From Candidatus Omnitrophota bacterium (GTDB lineage Bacteria > Omnitrophota > Gorgyraeia > Gygaellales > Profunditerraquicolaceae): a DNA stretch of 34,847 nt. The first letter of the stretch is position 1, and each line of letters starts with the position of its first letter. A program made the position numbers and the translations under genes. Below the pieces are notes generated by a model. It had not been told where the DNA came from, ran no database searches, and saw nothing but the letters and a program-made list of their open reading frames with translations. The stretch lies in contig JAPLLV010000068.1 in assembly GCA_026387405.1 (NCBI GenBank), positions 1-34,847 of the forward strand, read 5' to 3'. Positions 30,151-34,847 of the stretch are shown here, in pieces.

Positions 30151-30702
30151 TTAAACTTTACTCCTATTTTTCACAAACTCGTAACCCTGTTTTGCTGCTG
30201 CGATATTGCCTTCCAGGGCCTTACCCTTGAATCTCTTGGTTATTGCCTCCAGGAGAGAATCCAGGCTGAATTCATTGGTGGCAGCGCAGAAACCGCCTAA
30301 AAGGGCGGTATTACCCAGAGGCCTGCCAATGGTTTTTAAGGCTATCTCTTTGGCCGGGATGACAAAAGCCCTCTGGCCCGGCTTAAGTTTAGGTATCTCC
30401 GTATCTTTAGTGCCATCTATGATCGCCACCCCATCCTCTTTTAACCCGGAAAAACAATTATAACCGCGTAAAAGGGTGGGATCCGCGATAAGCAGATAAT
30501 CCGGTTCGTAGATCTGGCTGCGCAGCCGAACCGGCTTAGAGTCCACCCGCACAAAGGCGTTCATGGGCGCTCCCATACGGGCTGCCCCGAAATTGGGAAA
30601 GGCGTAAGGATACATGCCTTTCAAGAAATATACATAGCCCAATAACGCCGCCGTGGTGATCGCCCCTTGTCCTGCCCGGGCGTGGATGCGGATTTCCTTC
30701 AT
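30151..30702 (-). CDS. porC: Pyruvate:ferredoxin oxidoreductase gamma subunit
   Basis: A 183-residue gamma subunit. Seen: IRIHARAGQGAITTAALLGYV, YAFPNFGAARMGAPMNAFVRV, and the NTALLGGFCAATNEFSLDSL end. First structural gene of the por operon (gamma-delta-alpha-beta order, as in Thermotoga and Pyrococcus). I start at the ATG of MKEIRIHARAG; the ORF-track start is a TTG. The ATG directly abuts a 12-bp palindrome arm, and GGAGG lies eleven bases upstream inside the loop side. Confidence 0.94.
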   Translation of the reverse strand: MKEIRIHARAGQGAITTAALLGYVYFLKGMYPYAFPNFGAARMGAPMNAFVRVDSKPVRLRSQIYEPDYLLIADPTLLRGYNCFSGLKEDGVAIIDGTKDTEIPKLKPGQRAFVIPAKEIALKTIGRPLGNTALLGGFCAATNEFSLDSLLEAITKRFKGKALEGNIAAAKQGYEFVKNRSKV

Positions 30703-30754
30703 CCCGTTAGAAACCTCCAATTGCTCACCCGTCAGAAAAATAGTTTCTAACGGG
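30703..30754 (-). repeat. Palindrome abutting the porC start codon
   Basis: A perfect 12-bp inverted repeat CCCGTTAGAAAC / GTTTCTAACGGG with a 28-base loop. On the minus strand its 3' arm ends exactly at the porC ATG, and the GGAGG is at the edge of the loop. It differs in sequence from the pth/porA family but ends in the same way (CGGG-RTGAAGG). Confidence 0.85.
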
Positions 30755-30760
30755 ACTCAT
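30725..30760 (-). CDS. Candidate leader peptide of the por operon
   Basis: An eleven-codon ORF (MSPVRNYFSDG) on the minus strand begins at an ATG with AGGAGG ten bases upstream, runs through the 5' arm of the porC palindrome, and stops before the porC ribosome-binding site. Ribosomes on it would keep the 5' arm from pairing. It has no sequence support beyond the ribosome-binding site and position. Confidence 0.4.
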   Translation of the reverse strand: MSPVRNYFSDG

Positions 30761-30832
30761 GAATTAAAATCCTCCTGAACCTGATACATCCCCGCGCCAA
30801 AATTTTTGGTGCTGGGGCAAAAGCAGGGCCAT

Positions 30833-30861
30833 ATAATACGACTTTTTGCCGGATTTGTCAA
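30833..30861 (-). promoter_or_regulatory. Strong promoter of the por operon
   Basis: Minus-strand -35 TTGACA and -10 TATTAT with a 17-base spacer. The leader of about 65 bases to the small ORF contains a dyad CCAAAAATTTTGG. The rest of the 30761-30940 gap shows no gene. Confidence 0.8.
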
Positions 30862-30940
30862 ATAATTTATTTTGTGGGTTTGTACAATATTGGGTGGAGT
30901 TTCCCCTAATAAACTTATAGCGCGGTTTTTAAAACTTAAT

Positions 30941-33900
30941 TTAAAACCTTTTCTTGGTAAAGGTTGCGGTAACCGTCTTATTGCTATTCATCGTTATCTT
31001 CACCGGGTTAGCCGTGCCGGTCAGGCTTCCGCTCCAGCCGGTAAAAACATACCCGGCTTTAGAAGCAGCGCTAAGGGTGACCACTGTTCCATAAGCCAGG
31101 GATCTTCCCGATGGCACTGCCTGGTTGTCGGCAATTGCGCTTAGGCTGCCGCCAACTTGAGCAGAGGCGACAAGCGTGTAGGTCTGTAGAGCATAATTAG
31201 CGGTGATCACTTTATTACTATTGGCTATAACGGTAACCGGATTAGAGGTACTGCTTAGACTTCCGCTCCAGCTTACGAACTTAGACCCCGTATTCGGCAA
31301 TGCCTTTAACACTACCGCTGTATTGTATGCGTATCCAGTTTGACTCGGGGATTTGCTTACGCTTCCGTTACCATTGGTGGTTACGCTCAAAGTATAGACA
31401 ATAGGAGCATAGTTAGCGGTGATGGCCTTATCTCCATTGGCGATAACGGTAACCGGATTAGAGGTACTGCTTAGACTTCCGCTCCAGCTTACAAAGCAGT
31501 ACCCTGCATTGGGCGCTGCCCTTAACGCTACTGCCGTATTGGGAGCATATAACGACTGATTTGGAGTTTTGCTTACGCTTCCGTAAGGCGAAGTAACCGT
31601 TACTGTGCCTCCCTTGGCAAACTCAGCGGTAAGAGACTTGTTTTGGGTCATGCCCACTCTATACGGATTTGCGGTACTTACCACCGTTGCCCCGTTCATC
31701 CAGCGCAGGAAATAGCTGTTTTTGTCCGGTTTGGCGCTCAAAGTCACCGCTGTATTGTATGCGTATCTCTGCTGATTCAGGGATTTGCTTACGCTTCCGT
31801 TACCATTGGTAGTTACGCTCAAAGTATAGGTATCGGGCGGCTGGGGCACACAAGGAATCCATACTTCAAATGGCCCCGCTTGCTGAGGGAACTGGTCGGA
31901 GTTACCTTCCTTCCAATCGGGAATACCGTTTCCATTCATATCTTGTAACCACTTATTTCCCTCCTTCGGCCTATTCCCCAAGAGAGGAAAGTTATTCCAT
32001 GGAGAAGACACTCCATCGACCTTGACTATGACTTTCTGATTTTTCCAATTATCAGGAAGAGTGCCGGGATAAAGATATAAGCCGTCGCCGCCGTCTTTAG
32101 CCGGGCTCCGATTAAGCTCAAAAGTGATACTGCCGTTTAGTAACCTAGGAAATTCGCTAAACACAGTATTTCCGCAGGCGCTACAGTCCACGCTCACCAA
32201 ATTACCGGCATTCACTGCGACTGATGAGTTCGGAAGCTCTGCGCCCGGAGCTCCCATTGAAAGTTGGATACTAAACCCCTGACTGCCGTCCACATAAACA
32301 CCCTCAACATAGGGATGAAGTTTATAGGGGACGTTCGCCTTGAAAGAATGTATGTCTGAATTATAGGCGCGGGCGTTGTAATACCAGAAGTACTTATTAT
32401 AGGAAAAATATGCCTGCTTATACGCTTTATCTTCAGAGGTATGAATTGCTAACGGGTTCCCTATCATTTTAATGCCGTTTACCTCTGCCTGAGCATCCTT
32501 AATAGTCAGAATGCTCTTGGGAATATCCCCATCCTTGTGAACATTATAATATTTGTCATATTCTTCCTGGTCCACTACTTCAACTTCCGGAATCAGGCTA
32601 AAGGTAAATAAGCTGCCTGAACTCGAACTACGGGTAGGACCTGTTTTGATGGCATTTTTTCCTTTGATTTTAAAATCAATGGTAGGGAGTATTCCTATTC
32701 CATCGCTAAAATTAACCTGCGAATCCATTCCTCCTCTTTGCAGATCAAGCGATGTAATATAGGGGAAAAGATGGGCATCGCTTATTTGTAGTTTAGACTC
32801 CATAATGCTGGGTATATCTGCAAATACTTGCTGACCACTCAGATTGGTACTTTTCACATCAGCCCAGTTCCTGGACATTAGTACTTGCGAAATAGTTGTA
32901 CAGGTTGGACCACCAAAACCCATAATATTAGATACATTAGGATTGGGGCCGGCGAAATCAAGCGGGTACTTATCATAATGATTTTTACAAGCTGCGGGTT
33001 CACTCCCCTTAACCTGTGGACCGTAACCTAACATATAACTGCAAAAAAGTTTCATGTCCCATAGCGATTTGAAAATTTGATTTGGCAATTCGGGCTGACC
33101 TAGATAAATGGCGCGTGCGTTTTCTAATCGTACTGATGCTTGCCCGAAACATGGGATTCCCGATTCAATGGCTTTTTGGGGGATCTTTAGATCATTGATA
33201 CGAACACCCCAAGCAAGATAAATAGGAGCCGGGAGGAGCTTAGGCGAAACAAGCACCTCTGTACATATATAGCTATTACCTTCAAACCATCCTAAGCCGG
33301 ATTGCCAAGGTTGATCTGTTCCGGCAGTGGGAAACGGGTTATGCCCATCTTTAAAAAGAGAGATAAAATCCGGGTCATTGGCTAAACCCCGTTCAAATCT
33401 TCCTCCCGGTCCTGCATCTGCCTTTTCCACGCAACCAATAGGAAATATAAATCCGCCTTCTTCCCCATGGAAATTAAGCAACAAGACTTGCCCCCGGGTA
33501 TTTTTGACTATAGCCTTTAAAAAAGCTACCCCATCCTTTGGGTAGCTTTTACCTTCTATGCTATTGATTTTATAGCCTAACTTTGCCAGTTGCATTACTT
33601 CACTTTTGATAGGAGCTACGTAACGGCTTAGAACAGCTCGTATACCATCAATCCAGTCAATCTGGTTATTACAGGGGATAACCGAGCCGCTTTGGCCAGT
33701 ATAACAACCCGGTTCAGGAAGGGATAAGGATAAAGAGGTGACTTTTGCTTTACTAGCAACTACCGGCGCCTGGACCTGCATAATAATATCATTAATGTCA
33801 TAGACCGACATAGAATCAAGCGTATTATCTGACACCACAAAGAAAAGGTCGGGATTACTGGTATCAGTAAGAAAAGATTGAAAGAATTGAAGATTGGTTC

Positions 33901-34624
33901 TTTTATCATATACCATCGGATCATTTTCAAATGAAAAGGAAACTGCCTTCTCTAAACCCTGTAGATTGCTTGTCGGTTTGGGAGACACTTTAACATAATT
34001 GCCGGCAGCAGAGATTTCAAAATTCGCATCAAACCCTCCGATGCTTGCAAACCGCCTGTCTAGATAGGCCTTAATAGAAACCCGCAGAAGTGGATCGTCC
34101 CCTATGGCAGTACCAGGGGCCTTCTTGGAAAGGTTACCCAGCATACAAGAAAGATAAGCATACCAAGGATCATTGGTATTGCAGACGTTTTGCGTGTTAA
34201 GCTCTGTCAGATCGGCCAATACCGCGCTGCCCTGGTTTACCCCGCCCCGGTTAATCTGTATTGATATGACATCTTTGGTATTGGTGATATTTATAGCAGC
34301 GGAACTATCCAGGATAACAACCTTGCCGTTAAGGATGATAAATTTCTTGCCTGCCAGCCTGTCCATTGTTGTCTTTAAGGCAGAAATCTGCGTTGTGGTA
34401 AGATTGCCGCTTTTAACGTCCGCTTGATTAATATTTGGGCTTGAGAATTTGATCAGGGCGCAGACTGCAATATCAGCGGTTGTATTGACTTGTGCGGCGC
34501 ACTGAGGGCAAGAACTCTGGCTTATGGCAGGGCTTTGTTGAGAATCCTGGGCAGCGGGGGATTGTACAAACGATACATTTAAGATTATAAAAGCCGAAAC
34601 CAAAACAATGACAAGACGCTTCAT
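30941..34624 (-). CDS. Very large secreted protein with C-terminal InlB-B-like repeats
   Basis: A 1227-residue exported protein with a signal peptide (about residues 1-25). I recognise no catalytic domain in residues 30-880. At about residue 893-905 the segment DMNGNGIPDWKEG is a calcium-binding DxNxNxxxD loop as in thrombospondin type 3 or EF-hand-like linkers. Residues about 931-1227 hold four repeats of 72 residues of the divergent InlB B-repeat type (YTLSVTTNGNGSVSKS..., FVSWSGSLSSTSNPVTV, ITANY), usually stalks or adhesin modules on secreted surface proteins. It ends TFTKKRF with no sorting signal. ATG; only a weak Shine-Dalgarno. Probably a surface or extracellular protein. Confidence 0.88.
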   Translation of the reverse strand: MKRLVIVLVSAFIILNVSFVQSPAAQDSQQSPAISQSSCPQCAAQVNTTADIAVCALIKFSSPNINQADVKSGNLTTTQISALKTTMDRLAGKKFIILNGKVVILDSSAAINITNTKDVISIQINRGGVNQGSAVLADLTELNTQNVCNTNDPWYAYLSCMLGNLSKKAPGTAIGDDPLLRVSIKAYLDRRFASIGGFDANFEISAAGNYVKVSPKPTSNLQGLEKAVSFSFENDPMVYDKRTNLQFFQSFLTDTSNPDLFFVVSDNTLDSMSVYDINDIIMQVQAPVVASKAKVTSLSLSLPEPGCYTGQSGSVIPCNNQIDWIDGIRAVLSRYVAPIKSEVMQLAKLGYKINSIEGKSYPKDGVAFLKAIVKNTRGQVLLLNFHGEEGGFIFPIGCVEKADAGPGGRFERGLANDPDFISLFKDGHNPFPTAGTDQPWQSGLGWFEGNSYICTEVLVSPKLLPAPIYLAWGVRINDLKIPQKAIESGIPCFGQASVRLENARAIYLGQPELPNQIFKSLWDMKLFCSYMLGYGPQVKGSEPAACKNHYDKYPLDFAGPNPNVSNIMGFGGPTCTTISQVLMSRNWADVKSTNLSGQQVFADIPSIMESKLQISDAHLFPYITSLDLQRGGMDSQVNFSDGIGILPTIDFKIKGKNAIKTGPTRSSSSGSLFTFSLIPEVEVVDQEEYDKYYNVHKDGDIPKSILTIKDAQAEVNGIKMIGNPLAIHTSEDKAYKQAYFSYNKYFWYYNARAYNSDIHSFKANVPYKLHPYVEGVYVDGSQGFSIQLSMGAPGAELPNSSVAVNAGNLVSVDCSACGNTVFSEFPRLLNGSITFELNRSPAKDGGDGLYLYPGTLPDNWKNQKVIVKVDGVSSPWNNFPLLGNRPKEGNKWLQDMNGNGIPDWKEGNSDQFPQQAGPFEVWIPCVPQPPDTYTLSVTTNGNGSVSKSLNQQRYAYNTAVTLSAKPDKNSYFLRWMNGATVVSTANPYRVGMTQNKSLTAEFAKGGTVTVTSPYGSVSKTPNQSLYAPNTAVALRAAPNAGYCFVSWSGSLSSTSNPVTVIANGDKAITANYAPIVYTLSVTTNGNGSVSKSPSQTGYAYNTAVVLKALPNTGSKFVSWSGSLSSTSNPVTVIANSNKVITANYALQTYTLVASAQVGGSLSAIADNQAVPSGRSLAYGTVVTLSAASKAGYVFTGWSGSLTGTANPVKITMNSNKTVTATFTKKRF
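30944..31830. repeat. DNA repeats encoding four 72-residue modules
   Basis: The module period is 216 bases. The block GGTAACCGGATTAGAGGTACTGC and its surroundings recur almost unchanged 216 bases apart (31232 and 31448), and the block ATTTGCTTACGCTTCCG recurs 432 bases apart (31351 and 31783). Different modules share different near-identical halves. Confidence 0.85.
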
Positions 34625-34674
34625 GCGCTTTCACTCGTTTGTATAATATCAAAATGTATCAAATAACGGGTAAT

Positions 34675-34702
34675 TTTATATATTGTAACACCTGAATAAC
34701 AA
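34675..34702 (-). promoter_or_regulatory. Possible promoter of the large secreted protein gene
   Basis: Minus-strand -35 TTGTTA and -10 TATAAA with a 16-base spacer, about 50 bases before the ATG. Other -10-like hexamers (TATTAT) lie closer, so the choice is uncertain. Confidence 0.35.
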
Positions 34703-34740
34703 AAGAAAAGTAGAATTATCCATTATTAACTAAAAACCCT

Positions 34741-34847
34741 CTAGCCTGTACCCCATAAAAGTAATTACGGGGCTTAATTTTACGGCCAGCTCTTCAATAC
34801 TTATACCCTGGGCCGCCTTTACCTTGGTTATTTTGGCAGTCATAGTA
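34741..34847 (-). CDS. 3' end of an ORF running off the window
   Basis: The minus strand reads open from the window edge to a TAG: TMTAKITKVKAAQGISIEELAV and on to GYRLEGF. An ATG lies four bases inside the edge, so it could be a 37-residue ORF, but it is more likely the end of a longer gene. I do not recognise it. Confidence 0.4.

Noticed and set aside
1-34847. CRISPR array, prophage, integrase or toxin-antitoxin module
   Set aside because: No regularly spaced repeats, cas genes, phage genes, recombinase or toxin-antitoxin pair are visible on either strand.

Overview
The window looks like a chromosomal segment of an uncultured, anaerobic, Gram-negative (diderm) bacterium, most consistent with Omnitrophota (Candidatus Omnitrophica) or a near relative. 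The diderm call rests on a complete bamA-skp-lpxD-lpxC/fabZ-lpxA-lpxI outer-membrane and lipid A cluster. The anaerobic call rests on a four-subunit pyruvate:ferredoxin oxidoreductase with a ferredoxin and a ferritin-like protein. The lineage call is inference from gene order (ispE-spoVG-tRNA-Gln-glmU-prs-rplY-pth followed by rpsF-ssb-rpsR-rplI-dnaB), an LpxC-FabZ fusion and a zinc-ribbon SpoVG. Nearly everything is on the minus strand; the only convincing plus-strand gene is the PpiD/SurA-like protein at 25397-26833.

Layout. 1-1255: a secreted protein of unknown function behind a c-di-GMP-I (GEMM-I) riboswitch with its own promoter and two tandem terminators, followed by two nested palindromes. 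1288-3297: a single-domain response regulator, a secreted protein with a SecD P1-head-like domain, and a heptad-repeat lipoprotein. 3406-4720: tRNA-Arg, a radical SAM protein, and a small glycogen-binding-domain protein behind a promoter and a structured leader I do not recognise. 4844-11896: the lipid A / BamA operon. 11959-20317: the information-processing super-cluster dnaB-rplI-rpsR-ssb-TM protein-rpsF-pth-rplY-prs-glmU-tRNA-Gln-spoVG, with a pilin-like gene after dnaB. 20342-24198: ispE, split transketolase, a TPR protein and a 33-residue basic mS38/AURKAIP1-like protein absent from the ORF track. 24350-26833: hisG and the PpiD-like gene, transcribed divergently. 26946-30860: the por operon (porC-porD-porA-porB) with ferritin-like and ferredoxin genes downstream. 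30941-34624: a 1227-residue secreted protein ending in four 72-residue InlB-B-like repeats. The right edge holds the end of one more minus-strand ORF.

The most distinctive signal is not a protein. The intergenic spaces are full of palindromic elements of several families. One family (ends TGAACCCCGYACCTTC / GAAGGTRCGGGGTGAAGG) sits exactly over the start codons of pth and porA, so the ribosome-binding site and GTG start lie in the stem; the two copies show a covarying base pair. A different 12-bp stem ends directly against the porC start codon and is preceded by a tiny leader ORF that runs through its 5' arm. A third family (GTCATTGCGAG...) occurs three times, once as an in-frame insertion in ispE. 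With the c-di-GMP riboswitch and the unrecognised leader of the glycogen-binding-domain gene, these make the window rich in candidate cis-acting RNA control.
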